NCBI GenBank assembly: GCA_027578815.1
Contig: JANBTH010000511.1
Coordinates: 1 to 15,736 of the forward strand
DNA length: 15,736 nt
Reading direction: 5' to 3'
DNA from: Coemansia sp. RSA 1804
Lineage: Eukaryota; Kickxellomycota; Kickxellomycetes; Kickxellales; Kickxellaceae
Shown here: one piece after another, positions 1 through 8,509 of the stretch
Layout of the letters: every line of letters begins with the position of its first letter
Numbering within the stretch: the first letter of the stretch is position 1
Position numbers and translations under genes: made by a program
Notes under the pieces: model-generated
Told to the model about the DNA's origin: nothing
Seen by the model: only the letters and a program-made list of their open reading frames with translations
Databases searched by the model: none

Positions 1-108
1 CTTAGCACCAGCCCATACATGGAGCCAAACGGCATGCGCTTTGAGCGGCGCTCGTTGGACTCTATGCAAAACGAGGACGAAGGGACATGGCAGCGGCGCA
101 TCCTATAA
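1..108 (+). CDS. 3' end of an unidentified gene (partial)
   Basis: Frame 1 is open from the left edge to a TAA at 106-108 and gives 35 residues, a charged C-terminal tail ending QRRIL. The sequence is GC-rich up to the stop and turns strongly AT-rich right after it, which is how the other genes in this window end. No domain can be recognised in so short a piece. Frame 2 is also open to about 186 but runs through the AT-rich stretch and gives an unconvincing hydrophobic tail, so frame 1 is preferred. The gene would be convergent with the next one, with 199 bases between the two stop codons. Confidence 0.45.
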   Translation, partial: LSTSPYMEPNGMRFERRSLDSMQNEDEGTWQRRIL

Positions 109-307
109 CATCTTAAACATATTTCTAGCGTGGGTGGTTAAATCCTTTTTCATGTACATTTACTTTTTTAATTTTTTATTAACTTGAATACAACTGGTTT
201 AAAAAAGGTTTAAACCAATTTGGAGAGACTAAGAAGAAACTAAGAGGAAACTGAAACTTGCGAGAAATAAAAACAAGAACTTTGTGATGTGAAGGAGAAT
301 AATGCAG

Positions 308-1177
308 CTAGTCGGTCTTTTCCAAACCCTTGCCAAGTCTCGGAGGATTTCTTACAATCCTGAGCTTGGCGTATTTGCCCTTCAGGTACGCGGGTTCTCT
401 ATTCCGCCTAGAATTATCCGGGGATGCGACTCTGGAGGATTCGTCTGAATGTGTTCCGTCGCAATCGAGGAGAGTGGGCGTGTTTTGTTCAAGGGTGACG
501 CTACTGCTTTGTATCTCAGACTGCATTGCCGCAGTCATTTCGGGTATTGGGTAAACATTCCCATTAAGAAAATTGATGATATCCGCGTAGTTGGGTGGTA
601 TTCCGGCACCACCAGTATTGCTGTCCGTCGTGTCGTTGCCAGCTGTTTTCAGAAGCTCGTCAAAAAGAGAGATGTACTGGGGTTCGTGGTTCCTGCGACG
701 AGTCCTCTGGTACTTTGCAGCAATAGAGAGAAAGGCAACGGCCATCACAGCAATGCCTGCGTTACCTACATTGATAAAAGAGTCAGCATTTACGGATCTG
801 GCGATGGAATAGCCGAGGAAATCAGTCTTGGGCTTGGCGTCAACGAGTCGGCGGACCACGACAAGCCCGGCGGAAGTTTCGTAGAGCGTGTGTTTTTTGT
901 CGATAATAGACTTGTGGGCCATGTTGTACGGAGCCGGCTCGCGTCCAAATAGCGGGGATTTCACAATATAAGGAGCGGGTTTGCTTTTAGTAAGCGGTGC
1001 ATCGGCTGTGTTGATGAGGCTGGCGTAGAAGAGGAGCATGTCGATGCCGATGATCGACGAGATAACCATGGGTAGAGGCACATCCACATTGTAACCGCAG
1101 ATGTTGATATTGGCTGCGGCTGCGCTGTTAACAAGGATTGCAAGCGCAAAGAAGATGAAGAAGAGGAAAGTGTTCAT
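308..1177 (-). CDS. Unrecognised membrane or secreted protein, 289 aa
   Basis: I do not recognise this protein. The only in-frame ATG near the 5' end is at 1177; the open frame upstream to 1324 has no ATG and is taken as leader. Residues 1-24 form a typical signal peptide or anchor: a hydrophobic core after MNTF, then an Ala-rich end. A second hydrophobic stretch lies at about 34-55 and a third at about 136-154, the latter followed at once by a basic cluster (KYQRTRRRNH), which suggests a cytoplasmic side there. The C-terminal 130 residues are polar and rich in Ser, Thr, Asn and Asp, with a basic end. A short motif recurs as KPAPY (66-70), EPAPY (80-84) and EPAY (261-264). Codon use is less GC-biased than in the housekeeping genes, as expected for a lineage-specific gene. 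The open frame and signal peptide support a real gene; its function is unknown. Confidence 0.6.
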   Translation of the reverse strand: MNTFLFFIFFALAILVNSAAAANINICGYNVDVPLPMVISSIIGIDMLLFYASLINTADAPLTKSKPAPYIVKSPLFGREPAPYNMAHKSIIDKKHTLYETSAGLVVVRRLVDAKPKTDFLGYSIARSVNADSFINVGNAGIAVMAVAFLSIAAKYQRTRRRNHEPQYISLFDELLKTAGNDTTDSNTGGAGIPPNYADIINFLNGNVYPIPEMTAAMQSEIQSSSVTLEQNTPTLLDCDGTHSDESSRVASPDNSRRNREPAYLKGKYAKLRIVRNPPRLGKGLEKTD

Positions 1178-2019
1178 TTTGGTTTTGGATTTGTCTGTTG
1201 GAGTTTTATGTTTTATAAGCAGGGTGTGCAAGTGGTGTGTTGGAATGTGAGGAGCTGCCAAATGGTATTGGGGGTGCGGATTCGAATGGAAGAGCAGGCG
1301 CCAGACGTGGTTCTTTTTATACAATTCTTATTACTATTGCCTTGGCGTGTAGAATAAATTCTTATTGTAGAGGAGCAAAATTCACTTGTAGAATATTGGA
1401 GTAATTACCATGCAAACCAACCCGTATTGCTCATACATTGCTATCAAGCAAATATAAAAAAGACATTAGGTACGTCAACATTTGTGTGGATAGAGAAGGG
1501 GGTATTGTACACATTGGCAGTCTCAACATGTAATGTAGAGCACAGCTGATGATACCCAAAAGGATTCCCCTATTCACTTCCTTGCGTAAAGAGAGTAGTT
1601 TTGCTGCTGTTGCTGCAAGGAAATAAATCATTAAAATACATAATATAATATAGCATTTCACATGATCCAGCAGCCAAGCTAGCTAGCTAGCCAGCTTATC
1701 ATGTTCCAGTGGTACCAAATTTTGACCATTCTCCCCCCCTTTTTTTACTTGTATCATTGTACTGAGACCGTAGATCGTTGCGTATTGTACAGTGGAAGGA
1801 TAAGCCGAATAGGACGATAAGAAGCGAGCGAGCGAACGATACCTCCCCCTAACACCGCAGAGCAGCTCAACAAGCTCCCGACCCTTATCAACAGACAGCT
1901 GGTGTTCTGCACAAAAAAAACCACCCTCACCCTGTACCAAAGCAAAAGACACCAATTCAGCAAGAAGACAGGACACCACCGATGTGTTGAGAATGTATAT
2001 GAATAAATAAAAAAGAATG
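1178..2019. other. Spacer: promoter of the 289-aa gene and 3' region of PRP19
   Basis: This AT-rich stretch lies between two minus-strand genes. Its left part is the leader and promoter of the 289-aa gene (TATA-like box at 1314-1321). Its right part should be the 3' UTR of PRP19. It holds a small AGCT tandem repeat at 1677-1690, a T-run after a C-run at 1734-1746, and no convincing gene. Two minus-strand frames here (1431-1661 and 1683-2042) lack an ATG at their start and were rejected. Confidence 0.6.
1314..1321 (-). promoter_or_regulatory. TATA box candidate for the 289-aa gene
   Basis: On the minus strand the sequence reads TATAAAAA, 137-144 bases upstream of the ATG at 1177. A start site about 30 bases downstream would give a leader of roughly 110 bases. 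A palindromic ATTCGAAT lies close to that point (1280-1287). This is inferred from sequence alone. Confidence 0.4.
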
Positions 2020-3922
2020 TTAGTTATTTTCAGAGGGCGCAAAGTAGATCAGCGAATTAAGCTTGGTGGCCCCAGCAACGGCCGAGGACGAGGGTCCGAT
2101 CCAGTCGATGGCCTCAACAACGTCATCCGCCAGGGTGGAATGGGTCTTTGGGTCGGAGGAGCCATCGGCGGCGGCGGAGGAAGCCATTTCCACGGAAGCC
2201 AGTAGCTGCCAGCCCTTGACCTTGAACACGTGGAGAGAGCGGCTGTGCACAATGGCCAGGTACTTGCCGGATCCGTCAAACCGAGCAGGCGCAGCAAACG
2301 GCGGCGTGTCGGGGGAGTCCTGAAGGTCGGCACATGTCCACGAGCGGGACTTCTTCTGTTTGCGCAGATCCCAGATGGCAACCTCGTGGTCGCAGGTGGT
2401 AGCAAAGTAGTATCCGTTCTCGCTGAAATGGAGGCCGCGGACAGGAGCAGGATCCTCAGAAGAACCGGGCGAGGCATCGAGAGTGGCCAGGACCTGGCGC
2501 TGCCTGACATCCAGCACCTTGACCTGGCCAGCGGCGGTGCCGATGCCAAGGAACATGCCGTCGGGATGGTACGCGATGGCGGTGAGCGGGGCGCCGAGCG
2601 TCTCGCTGACGATTGTGTCGCCGTCGATTGTGTGGATGGCCCACGATCCGTCGACGGCGGCCGTGGCAAAGTACTCGCCGCTCGGATGCACCGTGATCCC
2701 GGCGATTTCGGCCGCATGCTCCTTGATCACGCACAGCTTGGTCCACCCAACCGCGCGCAGATCAAGCGCCTCCGCTGTACCCTCCGCCGCCTGCGCGTTG
2801 CCGGGCTTGGGCACCCACACGCGAACCGACTTATCCGCCGACCCCGTGATAATGCGCGCGCCAAACCCGCCGCTCACCAGATCGCTGCCGCCTTTGGCCG
2901 CCCACACCGCAGCAGTCAGCTTCTTCGTGTGGCCCTTCAGCGTCGCCAGCGTCAGATCGCGACTGCGCGAGTACACCTCGGCGTGGTTGTCCATCGCGCC
3001 AGTCAGCGCAAGGTCGCCGGACTCATCCGTCTGCAGGCTGGTGATCCCCGGTTTGGTGGAGGTGTGGAGCGACTCGACCACGCTTGCCAGCCTGGCTGTT
3101 TTCCACGCTTCCGCCGATGCCAGGCCTGCGGGCGCCTCGCGCTTCATCCGCACTGCGCTCAACCGCTTGGCCGTCTCCGCCGCCGTCGCGTAGTACTTCT
3201 CCTCGGCACTGCGTGGCTCCTCGTCGCCGGCGGCGCCATCCACATCCATGGTGGTTCCGCGGTCCCCGGCCAGCGGAGCCTCCTGCCGTGCACCAGATCC
3301 GCCATCACCCTGGGTGTCGGAACCGATAGCAGCAGCATTAGTGGCGGGTACCTGCGCCTGAAGAGTGGCCAGGGCCTGCCGCGCCTCGTCGCGCTCCCTC
3401 ACGAGCCGCGCAATGACGCGGCAGGCCGCATCGTTCTGGTACAGCGCCTGCGCGAGCTCCTGGCGCACCTGCGTGTGCTGCTGCTTCAGCGTGAAGGTCT
3501 CCAGCACCAGCGCGTCCCACTCGTTCTGGAACGTCGATAGAAGCGCCGGGATCGACGTCAGCGTCGGCGGCCGTGGCCTGACGGCTGGCGGGTCCGTGCG
3601 CACCGCTATTATCTCGTCTTCGCCGAGCACGTGGTCCGTCTGCGGCTCGCGCCCGCTGTGCTCGGCTGCGTACTTCTCCAGCAGCCGCCGCTCGTACACC
3701 GTTCCTGTTTTGGCCGAGACCACGGGCTCGCTGGCCGCCTCCCCGGATACTACAAGCATGTACAATTAGAAGGGCAAAGAAAGTGAAGGGCTTATTGCTA
3801 AATTAGTCGCCATGCCAGCTGCTGCTGCTGCTGTCTTCGCTGTGGAATGTGGTTGGCGGGCTGATCCCTTTTCAATACAAACAGTTCCTTTCTATGTACG
3901 TACTTGAACAAATTAGGCTCAT
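2020..3922 (-). CDS. PRP19: Pre-mRNA-processing factor 19 (U-box E3 ligase, NineTeen complex)
   Basis: Prp19 is the core of the NineTeen complex: a tetrameric U-box ubiquitin ligase that stabilises U5/U6 in the activated spliceosome and also acts in DNA repair. The model is join(3904..3922, 2020..3749) on the minus strand, 582 aa. The 19-nt first exon encodes MSLICS plus the first base of the next codon; the 154-nt intron starts GTACGT and ends CTTGTAG, with CTAAT 15 bases before the acceptor. Splicing gives MSLICSISGE, which matches the conserved Prp19 start. Residues 1-60 are the U-box (EPVVS, VYERRLIEKY-like). Residues 72-140 match the Prp19 coiled-coil tetramerisation region (SIPALLSTFQNEWDALVLE). 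A low-complexity linker spans about 140-210, and WD40 repeats fill about 235-582, with GH and D-x-S-V-R-V-W signatures. It is somewhat longer than the human protein (about 504 aa), mainly through the linker. It is divergent from RPL4. Confidence 0.95.
3750..3903 (-). other. PRP19: PRP19 intron 1
   Basis: The minus strand reads TTCAA|GTACGT at the donor and CTAAT-N10-CTTGTAG|TATCC at the acceptor. The intron interrupts codon 7 after its first base. An ATG inside the intron at 3759 would give an in-frame start MLVVSGE that lacks the conserved Ile-Cys-Ser, so it is probably not used. The intron also holds a short GCT repeat near 3818-3833. Confidence 0.85.
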
Positions 3923-4381
3923 TCTCCTGTTCTGCCCTGGTTGCCGAACAGCTGTTTGAATTGTAGGTTGCTTCCACGCCGGTTGCTTTCGATGCGCGAA
4001 GATGAGAAAGACAGAGAAGACAAGGGCAGAAGAAAAACGCGTCGGTTCGATTTGGAATTGGAAGGGAAGAGGGGGAGAGAAAAGAAGAAAAACGATGCTC
4101 AAACAACACATCGGCTGCATGATTGAAACATTGTAATCAAGAACGAGCGAATTAATGACCTAAGATCAAGTGCGAGAGAAAAATGTTGCTGTTTTTTCAT
4201 GCGTCGCCGCATACAATCGGGAGAACCAGCAGAACCAAATCCAAAGCGTGGATTCGTTCTTTTTCTTTCTTTCCATCCCACACTCTGCAATCGCAATCTT
4301 CTTTGAATCCTCTCTCGTATTGTTGGAGCCCCCTCGCGTATCCATCGTCCAAAGAATAGTTCGCAATCTAGTTGAAACAAA
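3923..4381. promoter_or_regulatory. Divergent promoter region of PRP19 and RPL4
   Basis: This 459-bp spacer separates the PRP19 start (minus) from the RPL4 start (plus). The RPL4 side is pyrimidine-rich (about 4255-4330), as is common at ribosomal-protein start sites. GCGTATCCATCG occurs at 4336-4347 and again at 4387-4398 inside the RPL4 intron. GATGCGCGAA at 3991-4000 recurs at 8710-8719 upstream of RPL9. I see no clear TATA box. Confidence 0.6.
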
Positions 4382-5650
4382 ATGGTGCGTATCCATCGCC
4401 TGGTGAACATTTGCTGAATTTGAGAAATGTAGATTCACCCCATCTGAGGATTTGCAGCCGGTCAGGCAGCATTCGAGAGCTTTGCAATTCCAAGCTCATT
4501 ACTAACATGTGGAATTCTGCTACCTCTGGTCTAATTATTGCTGTAGGCTGCTCGTCCTGTTGTCTCCGTCTACGGCCTGAATGGCGCCAAGCTCGATGCC
4601 ACGGTCCCTCTGCCGTCGGTGTTCACGGCGCCAATCCGCCCGGATCTCGTGCAGTTCGTGCACAAGAACATGGCCAAGAACCGCCGCCAGCCCTACGCCG
4701 TCAAGCAGCAGGCCGGCGAGGAGACCTCGGCCGAGTCGTGGGGAACAGGTCGCGCCGTGGCGCGTATTCCGCGCGTGGGCGGATCGGGAACCGGGCGCTC
4801 GGGCCAGGCCGCGTTCGGCAACATGACCCGTGGCGGACGCATGTTTGCGCCCAACAAGGTGTGGCGCAAGTGGCACATCCGCACCAACACCAACCAGAAG
4901 CGCTACGCGACGGCGTCGGCGGTTGCGGCGTCGGGCGTCAGCGCGCTGGTTGCGGGCCGCGGCCACCGGATCAACAGGATCAGCGAGGTGCCGCTTGTGG
5001 TTGCGGCCGAGGCCGAGGCCATCACCAAGACCAAGGAGGCCGTGGCTGCGCTCCGCGCGCTCAAGGCCTACGCCGACGTTGCCAAGGTCGCCAACACGCG
5101 GTCGATTCGCGCCGGACGCGGCAAGATGCGCAACCGCCGCCATCGCCAGCGCCGCGGCCCGCTTGTTGTCTACGCCCAGGACAACGGCATCACCCGCGCC
5201 TTCCGCAACCTCCCCGGCGTTGAGCTCGTCGACGTCACCCGCCTCAACCTGCTGCAGCTGGCGCCCGGTGGCCATCTTGGCCGCTTCGTCATCTGGACGC
5301 AGCCCGCCTTCGAGGCCCTCAATAAGGTGTTTGGGTCGCAGGCCGAGGCCTCCGAGCAGAAGAAGGGCTACACGCTGCCTGCCTCCATCGTCGCCAACCC
5401 CGATGTCGCGCGCATCATCGCCTCCAACGAGGTGCAGGCTGTTGTCAGGGCTGCCGGCCCCCGCTTCACCAAGCGCCCCTTCACGCAGAAGAAGAACCCG
5501 CTGCGCAACTCGCAGGTGCTCGTCCGCCTCAACCCCTACGCCCAGGTCCTGCGCCGCGCCGAGCTCCTTGGCAAGAACAAGAGAACCGCCAAGAAGGTCC
5601 ACAAGAAGTCTGCCTCCGCCAAGTTCCTCGAGATCCTCAAGGCCGACTAA
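4382..5650 (+). CDS. RPL4: 60S ribosomal protein L4 (uL4)
   Basis: uL4 is a large-subunit protein whose internal loop lines the peptide exit tunnel. The model is join(4382..4384, 4547..5650), 368 aa, close to the yeast length (about 362). Exon 1 is only the ATG; the intron begins GTGCGT and ends CTGTAG, and exon 2 begins GCT GCT CGT, giving MAARPVVSVYGLNG, the expected N-terminus. Highly conserved stretches include SAESWGTGRAVARIPRVGG, GRSGQAAFGNM, RGGRMFAP, KRYATASA, KTKEAVAALRALKAY, RRGPLVVYAQDNGI, LNLLQLAPGGHLGRFVIWT and KKNPLRNSQVLVRLNPYA. The C-terminus is the usual Lys/Ala-rich tail. Strong GC3 bias fits high expression. It is convergent with the transporter gene, with 236 bp between stops, and shares its upstream spacer with PRP19. 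Confidence 0.98.
4385..4546 (+). other. RPL4: RPL4 intron directly after the start codon
   Basis: The 162-nt intron starts GTGCGTATCC immediately after ATG and ends CTAATTATTGCTGTAG, so the branch-point-like CTAAT (4531-4535) is 11 bases from the acceptor. Its first bases overlap a copy of GCGTATCCATCG. Introns next to the start codon are common in fungal ribosomal-protein genes. Confidence 0.9.
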
Positions 5651-5794
5651 GCAGGGCTCGTTCTGGTTCTGCGCATCTCCCAGCTTTGGCTTCAGCTTTA
5701 GCTATGGCTTTGGATCGGGGTTTGCCCTGCCTGTCTCTTTCTCTGGTTTTCGTTTCTGGTTATCTTTTTTGAAAGCGTTGTGATGGATGGAGCA

Positions 5795-5800
5795 AATAAA
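5795..5800 (+). terminator. RPL4 polyadenylation signal AATAAA
   Basis: A canonical AATAAA lies 145 bases after the RPL4 stop, in the context AGCAAATAAAAGG. The RPL9 signal has nearly the same context (GGCAAATAAAAAG). Confidence 0.6.
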
Positions 5801-5886
5801 AGGATGTGTGCGTTGTTCAGATCAGATCAAAGAAGATCAGGCTGTGTGTGTGGCTGATGGGAAGTGTGCTGCGGTTCGTTCCCGGC

Positions 5887-6801
5887 CTATGCGTAGACGC
5901 CGGCCTCCTCGTCCTCGATCGGCGTGGGCGTGTACCAGTTGCCAACGGGCAGATTGAACCAGAAGTTCTCTTCGTTGAGGAGAATGGCCGCCGCGTTGTA
6001 CATGGCCGAGAGGCCACAGAAGAAGCCGAACCAGCCGCCCGCCTTCGTCAGCCGCTCGTGATCGAGCCACGAGCCGGCGCACGAAAAGTCCAGCTGCATG
6101 TTCAGCGTGAAGAACAGCACGATGTTGGCAACGTGGGACTTGACGTTGCCGGCCAGGAGGATGAAGACCCAGATCGACCACGCGAGGCCGACGATTCCGT
6201 TCTGCTTGCGCACCACGTCGGGGGCCTCGGCGGCCTGGAACGCAATGACGCCGATTCCCGGCACCTGTCCCAGTCCCTTGGCCAGCCATGACGCCCCAAA
6301 CGACGTGAACGCCGCCCCCTCAAACGTGTCGCCGTTGGCTATTTGCCACAGCCCCGCCAGCAGCTGCGCGATCCCCGCCACCGCTATCGACTGCGCCGTC
6401 ATTGCTCCGTATCCGTGTCCGTATCCCACCGACATCCCCGCCTGCATCATGCTCTCCTGCACCGTGCAGATCCCGAACGTTATCAGCCCCAGCGCCGCCG
6501 CGTTGCCGAATCGCCGGAACTGCGGCGGCGGCGCTATCAGCTGCAGCTCCTGCGGCGCCATGGCCTGCGGTGCTGGCGGCGGCATCCCGAACGGGTACGG
6601 GTTGTTGTAAGGGTACGCGAAGCTGACATTCTGCGGCTGCTGTTGTGGTTGCTGTGGTTGCTGCTGTTGCTGCTGCTCATTGTATGCCTTTTCGCCATTC
6701 TGTTCTTGTGCAGCTGCCGGCGAGCTGTGCGTCGAACTTACGCCCCGACTTCTACCACTACCACCACTCGATGCGCTGCGTCGTGCACCAGTATCTGTCA
6801 T
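5887..6801 (-). CDS. GPR1/FUN34/YaaH (AceTr) family transporter
   Basis: The protein (304 aa) resembles the acetate/succinate uptake family (yeast Ato/Ady2, bacterial SatP), plasma-membrane proteins with six helices. Supporting segments, in order, are an FGN-x-ALGL-like entry to helix 1 (98-106), GIAQLLAGLWQIANGDTFEGA (143-163), AFTSFGASWLAKG (164-176), WSIWVFILLAG (208-218), and AGGWFGFFCGLSAMYNAAA followed by NLPVG (254-287). The family signature N-P-A-P-L-G is altered to NAAALG at 100-105, losing both prolines. Residues 1-90 are disordered: Ser/Gly-rich, then Gln/Pro-rich (42-58), then Pro-rich. The start is the ATG at 6801; the frame extends slightly upstream but only from a TTG. Substrate and activity cannot be told from sequence. 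Its 3' end faces RPL4. Confidence 0.85.
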   Translation of the reverse strand: MTDTGARRSASSGGSGRSRGVSSTHSSPAAAQEQNGEKAYNEQQQQQQPQQPQQQPQNVSFAYPYNNPYPFGMPPPAPQAMAPQELQLIAPPPQFRRFGNAAALGLITFGICTVQESMMQAGMSVGYGHGYGAMTAQSIAVAGIAQLLAGLWQIANGDTFEGAAFTSFGASWLAKGLGQVPGIGVIAFQAAEAPDVVRKQNGIVGLAWSIWVFILLAGNVKSHVANIVLFFTLNMQLDFSCAGSWLDHERLTKAGGWFGFFCGLSAMYNAAAILLNEENFWFNLPVGNWYTPTPIEDEEAGVYA

Positions 6802-7523
6802 CCTCAACCGCCCTATAGACTGTGTCTCCTCCTCCTGCTTTTCCTATTTTATGTACACGATAGATACTATATCCTGTGCGCGATGTGCTACTAGAGTGGG
6901 TGAAATAAATATATAAAATACAATAAACTGATAGACTACTACACGAAGTCGGCAGAGAGATGGAGGGGGGTGAGAGAGACCAGACCCCTATTGCCAGCAA
7001 TAATTATATGGAATAAATGCACTTGCTTAGTATGCTGCTGACGAGGAAAGTGCACAATCCAGGCCTCTTGATATATTGTTTATCCTACTACTACTGCTAG
7101 CTATGTGGAGAAATGGAAAAGTAATCGAAAAAAAAGAAAAAAAGGAGTGAAGAGAGGCCTCGGAACAGAACGTAATCCTCCTCCCTCTCTCTTTTTATCA
7201 TTGAATGTATGCTCGCCACTGCCATTAACGCAGGATATAACGTGTGTTGCATTTTACTCCCCTTATCCCAAAGTAGGCAGATAAACAGCCCGCAAATGTT
7301 TATGATGCAGCCGGTTTATAGAGCATCGATTCAAAAATGAAATAATCATCCCACTTTTTTTAGTTCCCATTCTCCCCCCCTTTAACACACACAGAGTGGG
7401 AAGACCAGATAGTTCTACATGTTCCTGTTTGCCAAATACCAAAAAGAAAGAAAGCCATAGTCGGCCTAATCCCCACCCAATTCTACTCCAACAGCAACAA
7501 GAGAGACACCCTCTCCAGTTCGG
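6802..7523. other. Spacer: transporter promoter and ESSS 3' region
   Basis: These 722 bases lie between two minus-strand genes. The left part should carry the transporter promoter, with an AT-rich patch near 6865-6925. The rest is low-complexity A-, C- and T-rich sequence that should include the ESSS 3' UTR. I found no ORF with a credible start, no tRNA and no repeat of note. Confidence 0.55.
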
Positions 7524-8133
7524 TCATGCCTTGTAATCGGTGTGCATGTACTCGAGAAGATCCCCTTCCTCGCGCATCTGTCTGATAGCCTCCTCCCGTG
7601 CCCACGTGCGGATCCTAAAGCAACAGAAAACACAAGCGATTTATAGTGTAGAAACCCTGGTGAGTTAAATCCCCCCGAATAAACACCGCCTTAAAACTAC
7701 GCACGCTATAACCCCATCTACTCCTCCTCCTCCCTTGCGTATTTCACTTACCTTGTGTCCGGCTTGTACCGCAGTCCGAAGAATATCAGCAGCGCCGAGA
7801 TGCCCAGTCCTCCGTACCAGATGGTCTCCCACCCTTCCTTCTCGTACTTGACGCCCGGCTACAACAACAACAACATCAACAGCAACATAGAAAATACTGG
7901 TTTATCTCTCCCAGAGAATGAAAATTAGTCAACGACAAGATAAAGGGGGGTTGGGACTCAAACCGCTTCTTTCTCTCCCCGCCGATTCAGACCGATTTTA
8001 CCTTTTGGCCAAAGAGGTAGCCTCCGGGCTCGTTGAATTGGGGCTCGCCATGGCCATGTCCTCCGCGCGCAAGGCGTCTGGAAGCCAGGGCCGATGCGCG
8101 CGACGATAGGCGCGATGTGAAGCTGGAAAACAT
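7524..8133 (-). CDS. NDUFB11: Mitochondrial complex I ESSS subunit (NDUFB11-type)
   Basis: This is an accessory subunit of NADH:ubiquinone oxidoreductase, a single-helix protein of the membrane arm. It is split over three exons: join(8002..8133, 7752..7858, 7524..7614) on the minus strand, 132+107+91 nt, 109 aa plus TGA. Exon 1 gives an Arg/Ser-rich, acid-free presequence-like start (residues 1-23) and then EPQFNEPGGYLFGQK, a pattern I associate with fungal ESSS proteins. Exon 2 gives the pre-helix KEGWETIWYGG and one transmembrane helix (about 58-73). The exon 2/3 junction gives YKPDTRIRTWAREEA, matching the family's YKPDT-x-I-x-TWA-x-EEA block. The C-terminus is short and acidic. All four splice sites are GT..AG, and both junctions keep the frame. 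The gene is divergent from RPL9. Retention of this subunit implies a complete complex I, which Saccharomyces lacks. Confidence 0.85.
7615..7751 (-). other. NDUFB11: ESSS intron 2
   Basis: The intron is 137 nt, with donor ACAAG|GTAAGTG (full consensus) and acceptor TTGCTTTAG|GATCCGC. It splits an Arg codon after two bases (AG|G). No CTAAT is evident close to the acceptor. Confidence 0.8.
7859..8001 (-). other. NDUFB11: ESSS intron 1
   Basis: The intron is 143 nt, between complete codons: AAAAG|GTAAAATC at the donor and TTGTTGTAG|CCGGGC at the acceptor. The stretch before the acceptor is a TTG repeat (CAA repeat on the plus strand, 7860-7875) instead of a pure pyrimidine tract. Confidence 0.75.
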
Positions 8134-8509
8134 TGTACACTTTTGATTTGCGAAAGCAAGATAAGAAGTTGGAGATTGTTGGAGTGATTGAATTCAAGGG
8201 TGCTGAAAGTACATAAAATAAAGCAAACAACTACTAACCCCGTTATTGGCGCTATCGGGAGAGGAAAAAAAAGAAAGAAAGAGATGAGAAATGAAACATT
8301 TACAAAATATACACTTGTTATCTTCACGTGCAGCAGATTCCATTGGCCACCTCGTTGGGTGGAGAGAAATTGGAAAACTCAACAGAAAAGCAACTCAACA
8401 ATATCACAGAGGGAAGGAAAGAAAAGAGGCTCCAGGCTTCTACCTCTCTATTTCTTCAACCCCTCTTCCTTGTTGAAAGTTATACTTGGAATCTCATTGC
8501 TTTATTCAG
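8134..8509. promoter_or_regulatory. Divergent promoter region of ESSS and RPL9, with probable RPL9 leader exon
   Basis: This is the spacer upstream of the ESSS ATG (minus) and of the presumed RPL9 leader exon (plus). The sequence near 8435-8475 is pyrimidine-rich, resembling a ribosomal-protein start site, and ends with ATTCAG just before the donor GTGCGT at 8510. No TATA box is clear. The start site itself is inferred. Confidence 0.45.

Noticed and set aside
1431..1661. Minus-strand hydrophobic frame of 76 codons
   Set aside because: It starts at GTG; the first ATG is ten codons in, the sequence is AT-rich, and nothing else supports it.
1683..2042. Minus-strand frame of 119 codons overlapping the PRP19 3' end
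   Set aside because: It has no ATG at its start, overlaps the PRP19 coding end, and is composed of AT-rich 3' UTR sequence.
2230..3540. Long plus-strand frame opposite PRP19
   Set aside because: Its Arg/Gly/Ala-rich low-complexity product is the usual shadow of a GC-rich gene on the other strand.
4011..4020. ACAGAGAAGA, resembling the U6 snRNA catalytic box
   Set aside because: It lies in A/G-rich sequence, and the rest of U6 is absent.
4160..4172. 13 bases identical to the conserved CTAAGATCAAGTG of U2 snRNA
   Set aside because: The flanks do not match U2 (no GTAGTATCTG after it, no Sm site or stem-loops), so it is taken as a chance match.
4535..5602. Long minus-strand frame opposite RPL4
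   Set aside because: It is an antisense shadow of RPL4 with no recognisable protein features.
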